This document shows positions 1 to 8,314 of a DNA stretch of 64,000 bases, in pieces; positions within the stretch are counted from its first letter, which is position 1; every line of letters begins with the position of its first letter. The position numbers and the translations under genes are program-made. The notes under the pieces are model-generated. The model was not told the origin of the DNA and did not search any database. It saw only the letters and a program-made list of their open reading frames with translations. Source of the stretch: Halomonas sp. A11-A (GTDB lineage: Bacteria > Pseudomonadota > Gammaproteobacteria > Pseudomonadales > Halomonadaceae); NCBI RefSeq assembly GCF_003182195.1, contig NZ_QGTM01000012.1, forward strand, positions 21,566 through 85,565, read 5' to 3'.

Positions 1-565
1 TCACCCGCACGCCGTGGCGCGAGAGCTCCCGAGCCGCGGGCAGGCTCATGCCCACTACGCCGGCCTTGGAGGCGCTGTAGGCGCACTGCCCCACCTGGCC
101 GTCCATGGCGGCGATGGAGGCGGTGTTGATGATCACCCCGCGCTCGCCGTCCTCGCCCGGGGCGTTCTTCGCCATGGCGGCGGCGGCCAGACGCATCACG
201 TTGAAGGTGCCCACCAGGTTGATGTTGATGGTGCGGGCGTAGGCATCCAGATCGGCGGGGTTGCCCTCGCGGTCGACCAGCTTGGCCACGCTGACCACGC
301 CGGCGCAGTGCACCACACCGGCGAGGCCGCGGCCACCGCTGAGTTCGACGGCGGCGTCCACGGCGGCCTGGATGTCGTCACCGGAGGTGACGTCGCCGCG
401 CACCGCCCGGGCGGCGCCGCCCAGCCGCTCGGCGTGGGCCTCCACGGCGTCGGAGAGGTCGCAGAGCACCACCCGGCCGCCCGCGGCGACCAGGCGTTCG
501 GCGGTGGCCGCCCCCAGACCGGAGGCGGCACCGGTGATCAGAAAGGTATTGTCCTTGACGTGCAT
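1..565 (-). CDS. SDR-family 3-hydroxyacyl-CoA dehydrogenase, partial (3' end beyond window)
   Basis: Short-chain dehydrogenase/reductase, most like type II 3-hydroxyacyl-CoA dehydrogenases (HSD17B10-like), which oxidise 3-hydroxyacyl-CoA with NAD+ in oxidation of short or branched acyl-CoAs. About 188 N-terminal residues are present; the gene leaves the window at the left edge. Seen: the NAD-binding glycine motif TGAASGLG at residues 11-18, a CAG triplet in the place of the family's NAG, and the catalytic pair in YSASKAG. The start is the ATG at 565. It is co-directional with the acyl-CoA synthetase 174 bp upstream, and nothing is recognisable in that gap. Substrate preference is inferred from the neighbours (synthetase, thiolase, TetR) and is not certain. 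Confidence 0.85.
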   Translation of the reverse strand, partial: MHVKDNTFLITGAASGLGAATAERLVAAGGRVVLCDLSDAVEAHAERLGGAARAVRGDVTSGDDIQAAVDAAVELSGGRGLAGVVHCAGVVSVAKLVDREGNPADLDAYARTININLVGTFNVMRLAAAAMAKNAPGEDGERGVIINTASIAAMDGQVGQCAYSASKAGVVGMSLPAARELSRHGVRV

Positions 566-739
566 ATCAGGTTCCTGGAATTGAAAGGCAACGATAGAGA
601 GCGCTCGAGGCTGATCCGGCGCCAGGGCTGCGAGGGGGCGCTGTGAACCCCTCCGTGGGCGCTACCGATGCCATCCCTGGCATAGGACCCCCCTCTTCGC
701 CCTGACCCCGGCGCCTCTCGCTTCAGAGACTTGCAGTTA

Positions 740-2413
740 TCATTGCTCGGCGCCCGTCTCGGCCTTCTCGACGGCATCGGCACGCAGCTTGAAGCGCTGG
801 ATCTTGCCGCTCGGGGTCTTGGGCAGCTCATCGACGAACTCGATCACCCGCGGGAAGGCGTGGGTGGAGAGTCGCTCGCGCACCTGCTGGCGGATCTCGT
901 CGGCCAACTGCTCGCTTGCCTCGAAGCCCTCGCGCAGCACCACGTAGGACTTGATGATCTCGCCGCGGATCTCGTCGGGCTGGCCCACGGCGGCGGACTC
1001 GGCCACCGCCGGGTGGGTCATCACGCTGTTCTCCACGTCGGTGGGGCCCACCCGGTAGCCGGCGGTGGTGATGATGTCGTCGTCGCGGCCGGCGAACTGG
1101 AAGGTGCCGTCCTCGTTTCTGATCACCACGTCACCGGTCAGGTAGTAGCCCTCGGCAAAGGGGTGCTTCTCCTGCCAGGTGTAGCCGGCGAAGAAGTGCG
1201 CCGGGGAGTTCTTGATGTCCACCGCCAGCACGCCCGGCTCGCCCGGGGGCAGCTCGTTGTACTCGGCGTCGAGGATCGCCAGGCGATAGCCCGGCATCGG
1301 CACGCCCATGGCGCCGACGTGCTTGGGATGGCCCAGGGCGTGGTGGTTGTTGCAGGTCATGCCGGTCTCGGTCTGGCCGTAGTGATCCATGACCGGGCAG
1401 CCCAGGGAGCGCTCCACCCAGGTCACCACCTCGGTGTTGAGCGGCTCGCCGGCGGAGCTCGCCGCGCGCAGCGACAGCGTCTCGTGGGCGTTGTCGAAGA
1501 GCCCCGAGGCCTTCATCAAGCGATAGGCGGTGGGCGCGGCGGCGAAGTTGGTGATGCGGTGGCGCTTCATGAAGGCGAGTGCCCCCTCGGCGCTGAAGCC
1601 CGCCTCGCAGAAGTGGGTGGTCACCCCCAGCAGCAGCGGCCCGGTGATGGCGTAGTAGAGGCCGTAGGCCCAGCCCGGGTCGGCCATGTTCCAGAAACGG
1701 TCGCTCTCGCGCAGGTCCACGGCCAGCTCCATATAGAGGGCGAAGGCGGTCATGGCGGCCAGCGGCACCGCCACGCCCTTGGGCTTGCCCACGGTGCCGG
1801 AGGTGAACATCTGCAGGAAGGGGGCGTCGCGACCCAGGCGCGGCGGGTTGGCCGCGATCGGCGAGTGGGCCAGCGCATCGGCCCAGTCCAGGTCGCCCGG
1901 GTGGTCGGCGTCCGGGCCACCCACCGCCAGCACCGGCGGGCACTGGGTCAGGCCGTCGAACTTGAAGCGGTTGGCGTGATCGGTGATCACCAGCTTGGTG
2001 TCGGCGCGCCCCAGGCGGTAGTCCACGGCATCCGGGCCGAAGGCGGTGAACAGCGGCTGGTAGACGGCGCCGATGCGCCAGGTGGCCAGCACCGCCACCA
2101 GCAGCTGCGGGGAGCGCGGCAGCATGCAGGCGATGCGGTCGCCCACCCCCAGCCCCTGCTCGGCGAACCAGCCGGCGAGCCGGGCGCTCTCGGCCTCGAG
2201 TTCGGCGTAGGTCAGGGTGTTGACGTTGCCCTGGGTGTCCTCCTGGACCAGCGCCAGCACCCCGCCGCGGCCGGCGCGCAGGTGGCGCCCGCAGCAGGAT
2301 TCGAAGGCGTTGGCCTTGCCGTCACGGTGATCGTCCAGGCGGGCGATCATCTCATCGACGGAGAAGGTCTCGAGATAGGCGCGATAGTCGGGCAGGCTCG
2401 CTTGCGGGCTCAT
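740..2413 (-). CDS. AMP-dependent acyl-CoA synthetase
   Basis: Acyl-adenylate/thioester-forming enzyme (ANL superfamily), 557 residues, activating a carboxylic acid to its CoA ester with ATP. Motifs in order: the P-loop FTSGTVGKPKG, the A5 motif DHYGQTETG, the hinge region YLTGDV...GRDDDIITTAGYRV, and the C-terminal catalytic lysine in PKTPSGKIQRFK. I place the start at the ATG at 2413 because GAGGA lies 7 bases upstream; an in-frame ATG at 2425 lacks such a site. Overall it resembles acetyl/medium-chain acyl-CoA synthetases. The neighbouring dehydrogenase and thiolase suggest that it feeds a short- or branched-chain acyl-CoA pathway. A promoter overlapping a TetR-type operator lies upstream. 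Confidence 0.9.
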   Translation of the reverse strand: MSPQASLPDYRAYLETFSVDEMIARLDDHRDGKANAFESCCGRHLRAGRGGVLALVQEDTQGNVNTLTYAELEAESARLAGWFAEQGLGVGDRIACMLPRSPQLLVAVLATWRIGAVYQPLFTAFGPDAVDYRLGRADTKLVITDHANRFKFDGLTQCPPVLAVGGPDADHPGDLDWADALAHSPIAANPPRLGRDAPFLQMFTSGTVGKPKGVAVPLAAMTAFALYMELAVDLRESDRFWNMADPGWAYGLYYAITGPLLLGVTTHFCEAGFSAEGALAFMKRHRITNFAAAPTAYRLMKASGLFDNAHETLSLRAASSAGEPLNTEVVTWVERSLGCPVMDHYGQTETGMTCNNHHALGHPKHVGAMGVPMPGYRLAILDAEYNELPPGEPGVLAVDIKNSPAHFFAGYTWQEKHPFAEGYYLTGDVVIRNEDGTFQFAGRDDDIITTAGYRVGPTDVENSVMTHPAVAESAAVGQPDEIRGEIIKSYVVLREGFEASEQLADEIRQQVRERLSTHAFPRVIEFVDELPKTPSGKIQRFKLRADAVEKAETGAEQ

Positions 2414-2454
2414 GACGGTCCTCATCTGGCGGTTTGTGGTTGTTGTAGGCTCTC

Positions 2455-2498
2455 TGGATAGATTCAGTTAACGTAAGCGTCAACCTATCAAGCGCTAG
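2455..2498 (-). promoter_or_regulatory. Promoter of the acyl-CoA synthetase with overlapping TetR-type operator
   Basis: On the minus strand a -35 TTGACG (2478-2483) and a -10 TATCCA (2455-2460) are separated by 17 bp. A 19-bp element at 2480-2498, CTAGCGCTTGATAGGTTGA on the minus strand, overlaps the -35 box. It matches 17 of 19 bases of the element at 3233-3251 beside the TetR gene, so bound regulator would block the promoter. Operator function is inferred from this duplication. Confidence 0.6.
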
Positions 2499-2642
2499 GT
2501 CCAAGCTAGCGACTCCTCGCGAACAGGGCAAGAGCGGGCGTTCGTGAAGCGACTAGACCATGGTCGAGCGAGCCGCCGGAGGGCAGCTCGGGGACGGGCA
2601 GCGGCGGGCAGGAAAGGGCGGAGCGGAAGCGTGGAGAGAGGC

Positions 2643-3221
2643 TCAGGCGGGACGACGGGTGATCATGGCCACCAGCTCGTCGGCCAGGTCGTCGGGGGTG
2701 CGGGGCCCTGCGGGGTCGTACCAGCGCACCGTCCAGTTGAGCGCGCCCATCACGAAACGCGACACCAGGAAGCGGTCGCCGTAGATCAGCCCCTCGGCCA
2801 GGGCCTCGTCGATCACCTGCTCCCAGAGCTCCTCGTAGGCGTCGCGCAGGTGGCTCAGGTGGGCGCGGGCGTCGGGGTCGAGGCGGCGCCACTCGTAGAG
2901 CGCCACCACGTGGGCGTTGCGGTCGGTGAGCAGGGTCTCCAGGTGGGCGCGGGCCATGGCGTGCAGCCGGGCGTCGGCGCTGGCGCCGCAGCGGGCCAGG
3001 GCCTCGCGGGCGATGACCAGGGCATTCTGGGTCCCCTCCTCGATCACCGCCGCGAGGATCTCCTGCTTGTCACGGAAATGATGGAAGAGGCTGCCGGACT
3101 TGATGCCCATCTCCTGGGCCAGCATGCGCACCGTGGTACGGTCGAAGCCCTCCTGGACGAACAGCTGGGCGGCCTGGCGGGTCAGTTCCTTGCGGCGCGG
3201 TGACTCATTCACTACATTCAT
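2643..3221 (-). CDS. TetR/AcrR-family transcriptional regulator
   Basis: Regulator of 192 residues with an N-terminal TetR helix-turn-helix (about residues 13-58; recognition region TTVRMLAQEMGIKSGSLFHHF) and an all-helical C-terminal ligand domain. It is divergent from the thiolase and sits between the synthetase and the thiolase. It probably represses both units in the absence of an acyl-CoA-type ligand. The ATG at 3221 lies 12 bp from one copy of the putative 19-bp operator, so autoregulation is likely. The ligand cannot be read from the sequence. Confidence 0.9.
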   Translation of the reverse strand: MNVVNESPRRKELTRQAAQLFVQEGFDRTTVRMLAQEMGIKSGSLFHHFRDKQEILAAVIEEGTQNALVIAREALARCGASADARLHAMARAHLETLLTDRNAHVVALYEWRRLDPDARAHLSHLRDAYEELWEQVIDEALAEGLIYGDRFLVSRFVMGALNWTVRWYDPAGPRTPDDLADELVAMITRRPA

Positions 3222-3232
3222 CGACGTTTACA

Positions 3233-3251
3233 CTAGCGCTTGCTTGGTTGA
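3233..3251 (+). promoter_or_regulatory. Second copy of TetR-type operator in the tetR-thiolase intergenic region
   Basis: CTAGCGCTTGCTTGGTTGA, differing at two positions from the minus-strand element at 2480-2498. The downstream GAC also matches. It lies between the divergent tetR and thiolase genes and contains a TTGACC hexamer, although no convincing -10 box follows at 17 bp. Confidence 0.6.
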
Positions 3252-3369
3252 CCCTGAGAAAAGCACAGCCCCGCCAGCGGGTCAACGCAGCGCGGGCCAA
3301 CCCGCGATCTCGACTTACCATCACAAGGCGGCTCCACCGGGAACCGCACGCCACACCGGGAGAACCACC

Positions 3370-4557
3370 ATGAGCCACTCCAGCGATATCGTCTTCCTCT
3401 CCGCCGCCCGCACCCCCATGGGGGGCATGCTCGGCAGCCTGTCGACCATGACCGCGCCGGAGCTGGCCGCCGTCGCCATCCGCGCCGCCATCGAGCGCGC
3501 CGGCATCGAGGCCTCCGCCATCGACGAGGGCATCCTGGGCTGCGTGCTGCCCGGCGGCGTCAAGCAGGGCCCGGCCCGCCAGGCCATGCGCCAGGCCGGC
3601 ATCCCCGATGCCATCGGCGCCACCACCATCAACAAGCTGTGCGGTTCCGGCATGAAGGCCACCATGCTGGCCCACGACCTGATCCGTGCCGGCAGCGGCG
3701 AGGTGATGCTGGCCGGCGGCATGGAGTCCATGTCCAACGCTCCCCACGTGCTGACCAAGGCACGTACCGGCTACCGCCTGGGCCACGGCGAGCTCAAGGA
3801 CCACATGTTCCTGGATGGCCTGGAGGATGCCGAGACCGGCAAGCTGATGGGAGTGTTCGCCCAGGACGTCGCCACCGCCCGCGACTACAGCCGCGAGCGC
3901 CTGGACGACTTCGCCATCGCTTCGCTCGAGCGCGCCATGGCGGCCACCAATGCCGGCCACCTGGACGCCGAGATGGCCCCGGTCACCGTCACCACCCGCC
4001 AGGGCGAGAGCGTGGTGAACCACGACGAGCAGCCCTTCCAGGCCAAGCTGGACAAGATCCGCACGCTGCGTCCCGCCTTCGCCAAGGAGGGCACCATCAC
4101 CGCGGCCAACTCCAGCTCCATCTCCGACGGCGCCTCGGCACTGATCCTGGCCAGTGCCACCGCCGCCGAACGCCTGGGCGCCAGGCCGCTGGCCCGGATG
4201 CTCGGCCACAGCACCCACTCCCAGCACCCCAGCGAGTTCACCATCGCCCCGGTGGGCGCCATCGACAAGCTGATGAAGAAGCTCGACTGGACGGTGGACG
4301 ACGTCGATCTGTTCGAGATCAACGAGGCCTTCGCAGTGGTCACCCTGCTGGCCATGGACGGGCTCGACATCCCCCACGACAAGGTCAACGTCTTCGGCGG
4401 CGCCTGCGCCCAGGGCCACCCCATCGGCTCCACCGGCTCGCGCATCATCGCCACCCTGATCCACGCCCTGCGCACCCGCGGCGGCAAGCGCGGCATCGCC
4501 AGCCTGTGCATCGGCGGCGGCGAGGCCACCGCGGTGGCGGTCGAGCTGATCGACTGA
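3370..4557 (+). CDS. Acetyl-CoA acetyltransferase / thiolase
   Basis: Thiolase of 395 residues, interconverting acetyl-CoA + acyl-CoA and 3-ketoacyl-CoA. The nucleophilic Cys is residue 91 in NKLCGSGMKA, the second motif GGMESMSNAPH is present, His350 lies in CAQGHPIGSTG, and Cys380 lies in SLCIGGGEAT, so the catalytic set is complete. The ATG at 3370 is preceded by GGGAG; an open frame extends upstream but has no thiolase similarity. The stop codon overlaps the next start (TGATG), so the hydrolase is translationally coupled. Biosynthetic and degradative thiolases cannot be separated from sequence alone; the neighbours favour degradation. Confidence 0.93.
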   Translation: MSHSSDIVFLSAARTPMGGMLGSLSTMTAPELAAVAIRAAIERAGIEASAIDEGILGCVLPGGVKQGPARQAMRQAGIPDAIGATTINKLCGSGMKATMLAHDLIRAGSGEVMLAGGMESMSNAPHVLTKARTGYRLGHGELKDHMFLDGLEDAETGKLMGVFAQDVATARDYSRERLDDFAIASLERAMAATNAGHLDAEMAPVTVTTRQGESVVNHDEQPFQAKLDKIRTLRPAFAKEGTITAANSSSISDGASALILASATAAERLGARPLARMLGHSTHSQHPSEFTIAPVGAIDKLMKKLDWTVDDVDLFEINEAFAVVTLLAMDGLDIPHDKVNVFGGACAQGHPIGSTGSRIIATLIHALRTRGGKRGIASLCIGGGEATAVAVELID

Positions 4558-5330
4558 TGGAGGCCTTCACCCTCGAGACCCCGGCGGGCGGCATTCATGC
4601 CGCCCGCTGGCGTCCAGATACGCCTGACGCGGCGCGCAGCCCCATCGTGCTACTGCATGATTCGCTGGGCTGCGTGGCGCTGTGGCGTGCCTTTCCTGCC
4701 CTGCTGGCCGACACCACCGGCCGCGAGGTGATCGCCTACGACCGCCTGGGCTATGGACGCTCGGCGCCGTTTCCGGGTCAGCAGCCCTCGAGCTTTATCA
4801 CCGACGAGGCCTCGGGTGCCTTCGCCGCCCTGCGCGAGGGGCTCGCGCTCGACCGCTTCGTGCTGCTCGGCCATAGCGTCGGCGGCGGCATGGCAGTCGA
4901 GATCGCCGGCCGGCACGCCGACCGCTGCGAGACACTGGTCACGGTAGCGGCCCAAGCCTTCATCGAGCCCCGCACCCTGGCCGGCATCCGCGAAGCCGAG
5001 GCGACCTTTACCGAACCGGATGCCATGGCCCGTCTGGCCAGGTACCACGGCGACAAGGCCGAGTGGGTGCTGCGCGCCTGGGTGGACACCTGGCACTCCG
5101 AGGCCTTCCGCCACTGGTGCCTGGATGATGCCCTGGCGCGGGTGCGCTGCCCCACGCTGGCCATCCACGGCCAACACGACGAGTACGGTTCCCTGGACCA
5201 GCCTCGACGAATCGCCGCCCTGACCCCGGGCCCTGCCGAACCGTCGATCCTGCCCTGCGGGCATGTGCCTCACCGGGAGTGCCCGGAGACACTCGCCGCC
5301 ATCGTGGCGGAGTTCCTCTCCGCTCGCTGA
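4557..5330 (+). CDS. Alpha/beta-fold hydrolase
   Basis: Hydrolase of 257 residues starting at the ATG that overlaps the thiolase stop. Seen: an oxyanion-side motif LLHDSLGCVALW, the nucleophile elbow GHSVGGG with Ser107, an acid candidate in IHGQHDEYG, and the C-terminal His in CGHVPHRE. It could act as a thioesterase or esterase serving the acyl-CoA pathway, but the substrate is unknown. It ends right against the convergent fetB gene, whose stop begins at 5331. Confidence 0.85.
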   Translation: MEAFTLETPAGGIHAARWRPDTPDAARSPIVLLHDSLGCVALWRAFPALLADTTGREVIAYDRLGYGRSAPFPGQQPSSFITDEASGAFAALREGLALDRFVLLGHSVGGGMAVEIAGRHADRCETLVTVAAQAFIEPRTLAGIREAEATFTEPDAMARLARYHGDKAEWVLRAWVDTWHSEAFRHWCLDDALARVRCPTLAIHGQHDEYGSLDQPRRIAALTPGPAEPSILPCGHVPHRECPETLAAIVAEFLSAR

Positions 5331-6134
5331 TCAGCGGCGCGGCGCCACCAGGCGGTCGAGGCGCAGCCGCTCCCGGCCGTCGAAGAGCCGCCGGCTGCCC
5401 GCGGCCACCGCCGCCAGGGTGCCGAAACCGGTGCCCAGGGTGATCGCGAACATGATCAGGATCTGGTACTTCACCGCCAGCCCCGGGGCGGTGCCGGCCA
5501 GGATCTGGCCGGTCATCATGCCGGGCAGGCTGACCACCCCGGCGGCGGCCATGGCGTTGATCATCGGCATCAGGCCGCTGCGCATCGCCTCGCGGCGGAT
5601 GTCCCCGATCGCCACCTGCCAGGGCTGGCCGAGCATCAGCCGGTTCTCGATCACCGCCCGCTGGCGCCAGGCCCCGTCGGTGAGGCGATCCAGCGCCAGA
5701 GCCACGCCGGTCATGGTATTGCCGAGCAGCATCCCCAGCAGCGGGATGGCGTACTGGGGGCGGTACCAGGGGTCAGGCCCGATGATCACGGTCAGGGCCA
5801 GCACGGTCACCGTGAACGAGGAGAGGAACATCGCCAGGGTGCCGATGCCGAAGGCCCAGCCACCGCTCAGGCGCCGCTTCTGACGCGCCATCACCTCCCG
5901 GCCGGCAATCAGCAGCATGGCCAGCGCCATCAGCACCACCCACAGCAGCCGTTCGGCGGCAAACAGCGCCTCCAGCACCAGGCCGATCAGCCCCAGCTGG
6001 ATCACCGTGCGCAGCGCGGCGATCAGCAGGCTGCGGCTCATCCCCAGGCGCAGGGCCGCGGTACAGCCGGCAAGCCCCACCACCATCAGGGCGGCCAGCG
6101 CCAGCTGCCACCAGGTCAGTGGTATCACTTCCAT
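5331..6134 (-). CDS. fetB: FetB-type ABC transporter permease (YbbM family)
   Basis: Inner-membrane permease of 267 residues with about seven hydrophobic segments and the UPF0014/FetB pattern (for example AALRTVIQLGLIGLVLE near the N-terminus and PLLGMLLGNTM in the middle). In E. coli, FetAB is linked to iron export and oxidative-stress resistance. The ATG at 6134 overlaps the end of fetA by 10 bp, so the two are coupled. Substrate here is inferred from the family; the arsenic genes next door make another metal or metalloid possible. Confidence 0.85.
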   Translation of the reverse strand: MEVIPLTWWQLALAALMVVGLAGCTAALRLGMSRSLLIAALRTVIQLGLIGLVLEALFAAERLLWVVLMALAMLLIAGREVMARQKRRLSGGWAFGIGTLAMFLSSFTVTVLALTVIIGPDPWYRPQYAIPLLGMLLGNTMTGVALALDRLTDGAWRQRAVIENRLMLGQPWQVAIGDIRREAMRSGLMPMINAMAAAGVVSLPGMMTGQILAGTAPGLAVKYQILIMFAITLGTGFGTLAAVAAGSRRLFDGRERLRLDRLVAPRR

Positions 6135-6748
6135 GGCGCCATCTCCTCGGCCTGGAGCTCGGTCCCGTGGATGTGCCAGTGGCAATCCGCCACCCGGGCG
6201 ATCTGGTTGCGGTCGTGGGCCACCCAGATCACCGGCCAGCCACGCTGCCGGATTCGCCCCACCAGCCACTCTTCAACCCGGCGAGTGGTGGCGTCGTCGA
6301 GGTTGGCCGTGGGTTCATCGAGCAGCAGCGCCGAGGGCGCCTGGCCGAGGGCCCGCAGGAGCGCCAGGCGCTGCTTCTCGCCCGAGGAGAGCCGGGCCAC
6401 CTGCCAGCCCAGCACGGCAGCCTCGAAACCGAGCGCCGCCAGGTCCTCTGCATCGGGCGGCGCGGGGAGATGCTCGCCAACGCTGTCCGCCCACCACTGG
6501 CTCTCCGCCGGTACCAGCATCACCCGGGCGCGCCAGGCGTGGGCGGGCAACGACGACTGGGCGACCTCCCCCAGCCACACCTCGCCGGCATGGGGCTCGA
6601 GGTCGGCCACGGCACGCAGCAGCCGGCTCTTGCCGGAACCGCTGGGGCCGGAGAGGCAGTGGATTTCGCCGGGGCAGACGGCCAGCGACACGTCCGAGAG
6701 CGTGCCGATGGCCACACCCTCGAGTCGCAGGGTCGGGCTGGTGATCAC
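6125..6748 (-). CDS. fetA: FetA-type ABC transporter ATP-binding protein (YbbL family)
   Basis: ATPase of 207 residues partnering FetB. Walker A GPSGSGKS at residues 34-41, signature LSSGEKQ at 120-126, Walker B LLLDEP at 141-146. The start is a GTG at 6748, chosen because GAGGA sits 8 bases upstream; the nearby ATG at 6755 is out of frame. It is divergent from the ACR3 carrier across a 119-bp region containing an AT-rich dyad. Confidence 0.87.
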   Translation of the reverse strand: MITSPTLRLEGVAIGTLSDVSLAVCPGEIHCLSGPSGSGKSRLLRAVADLEPHAGEVWLGEVAQSSLPAHAWRARVMLVPAESQWWADSVGEHLPAPPDAEDLAALGFEAAVLGWQVARLSSGEKQRLALLRALGQAPSALLLDEPTANLDDATTRRVEEWLVGRIRQRGWPVIWVAHDRNQIARVADCHWHIHGTELQAEEMAPWK

Positions 6749-6811
6749 GGGGCATCCTCAACGTCAGGAGGCTGCATGATAGCAGGCGCACAATCCGCCG
6801 GTCGGGACTAT

Positions 6812-6835
6812 ACATATATGGAATAACATATATAT
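6812..6835. promoter_or_regulatory. AT-rich dyad, candidate ArsR-type operator
   Basis: CATATATG (6813-6820), then GAATAA, then CATATATA (6827-6834) form an imperfect dyad between the divergent fetA and ACR3 genes in an otherwise GC-rich sequence. ArsR/SmtB repressors commonly bind paired CATA/TATG-type elements, and an arsR gene lies 4.4 kb away. Function is inferred. Confidence 0.45.
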
Positions 6836-6867
6836 TGACGCCAGATTCCCGATCCGAGGAGTACCCG

Positions 6868-7962
6868 ATGTCTGATACCGCCACCGATTCCCCCAGCGTC
6901 GCCGAGGGCATGGGGCGCTTCGAGCGCTATCTCTCGGTATGGGTCGCCCTGGCCATCGTCGCCGGGGTACTGCTCGGCCAGTTCGCCCCAGCGGTGCCCG
7001 AGACGCTGTCGCGCTTCGAGGTGGCCCAGGTGTCGATCCCGGTGGCAATCCTGATCTGGGCGATGATCTTCCCGATGATGGCGCAGATCGACTTCTCCGC
7101 GGTGCTCGGCGTGCGTCGCCAGCCGAAGGGACTGGTCATCACCACCACGGTGAACTGGCTGATCAAGCCCTTCACCATGTTCGCCATCGCCTGGTTCTTC
7201 CTGATGGTGGTGTTTCGGCCGTTGATTCCAGAGGAGCTGGCCAGTCAGTACCTGGCCGGTGCCATCCTGCTGGGGGCCGCGCCCTGCACCGCCATGGTCT
7301 TCGTGTGGAGCTACCTGACCCGGGGCGACGCCGCCTACACCCTGGTGCAGGTGTCGCTCAACGACCTGATCATGCTCTTCGCCTTCGCGCCCATCGTGGT
7401 TCTCCTGCTCGGCATCTCCAACATTCAGGTGCCCTGGGACACGGTGGCGCTGTCGGTCTTTCTCTATATCGTGATTCCGCTCGCCGCCGGCGTCCTGACC
7501 CGGCGCGCCTTGATCGCCCGCCGCGGCGCCGAATGGTACGACAACGTCTTCATGAAGCGTATCGGCCCGGTGACGCCCATCGGGCTGATCGTGACCCTGG
7601 TGCTGCTGTTCGCCTTCCAGGGCGACGTGATACTGGCCAACCCGTTGCATATCCTGCTGATCGCCATCCCCCTGATCATCCAGACGGTGCTGATCTTCTT
7701 CATCGCCTACGGCTGGGCCAAGGCCTGGAAGGTGCCCCACAGCGTGGCGGCCCCCGGCGCGATGATCGGCGCCAGCAACTTCTTCGAGCTGGCCGTCGCC
7801 GCCGCCATCGCCCTGTTCGGCCTGCAGTCCGGCGCAGCGCTCGCCACGGTGGTGGGGGTACTCGTCGAGGTGCCGCTGATGCTGGCGCTGGTGCGCATCG
7901 CCAACCGGACCCGCCATCACTTCCCGGCCGCCGCCTCGCCTGCCGTCGAGTCGGCGCGCTGA
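6868..7962 (+). CDS. arsB: ACR3-family arsenite efflux carrier
   Basis: Inner-membrane As(III) exporter of 364 residues with about ten hydrophobic segments. The family's essential cysteine is seen in GAAPCTAMVF (Cys140), and the GASNFFELA motif is present near the C-terminus. The ATG at 6868 has GAGGAG 7 bases upstream; an open frame begins 33 bases earlier but lacks a binding site. It is the first gene of a plus-strand run (ACR3, CC-motif protein, MFS) with small gaps, probably one operon. Confidence 0.92.
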   Translation: MSDTATDSPSVAEGMGRFERYLSVWVALAIVAGVLLGQFAPAVPETLSRFEVAQVSIPVAILIWAMIFPMMAQIDFSAVLGVRRQPKGLVITTTVNWLIKPFTMFAIAWFFLMVVFRPLIPEELASQYLAGAILLGAAPCTAMVFVWSYLTRGDAAYTLVQVSLNDLIMLFAFAPIVVLLLGISNIQVPWDTVALSVFLYIVIPLAAGVLTRRALIARRGAEWYDNVFMKRIGPVTPIGLIVTLVLLFAFQGDVILANPLHILLIAIPLIIQTVLIFFIAYGWAKAWKVPHSVAAPGAMIGASNFFELAVAAAIALFGLQSGAALATVVGVLVEVPLMLALVRIANRTRHHFPAAASPAVESAR

Positions 7963-7982
7963 ACACCGGCAAGGAGGAGAGC

Positions 7983-8267
7983 ATGGCCATCGCCATCAGC
8001 CGCAGGGCAAGGGAGTTCATCCAGCGCAAGGGGGGCGCGGTGACGGTGCGTCTCGCCCCCCGCCACGGCTGCTGCGGCGGCATAGCGAGCCTCGCCGTGG
8101 CGGATGCCGTCGCGCCCGACGATGCGAGCCGCTACCGGCGCATCGAGCAGGACGGCATGAGGCTCCATATCGCCCCGGAGCTGGTCGACGAGGGGCTGAT
8201 CATCGACCTGGAGGGCTGGGGGATCTTCCGCCATCTCTACGTGGACGGCGCGCCGTTGAAGGGTTGA
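7983..8267 (+). CDS. Small CC-motif protein (CC/Se-motif family)
   Basis: A 94-residue soluble protein with adjacent cysteines 30 and 31 in RHGCCGG, followed by a conserved-looking C-terminal strand region (DLEGWGIFRHLYVDG). It resembles small proteins annotated as the CC/Se-motif family, some of which carry selenocysteine at this position; here both are plain Cys codons. It starts 20 bp after the arsenite carrier with a GGAGGAG site. Metalloid binding or a redox role is a guess from context. Confidence 0.7.
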   Translation: MAIAISRRAREFIQRKGGAVTVRLAPRHGCCGGIASLAVADAVAPDDASRYRRIEQDGMRLHIAPELVDEGLIIDLEGWGIFRHLYVDGAPLKG

Positions 8268-8314
8268 ACTGATCGGCGCTTGCCCCGCCGGGGGCCGCCG
8301 GCGACTATCACGAC

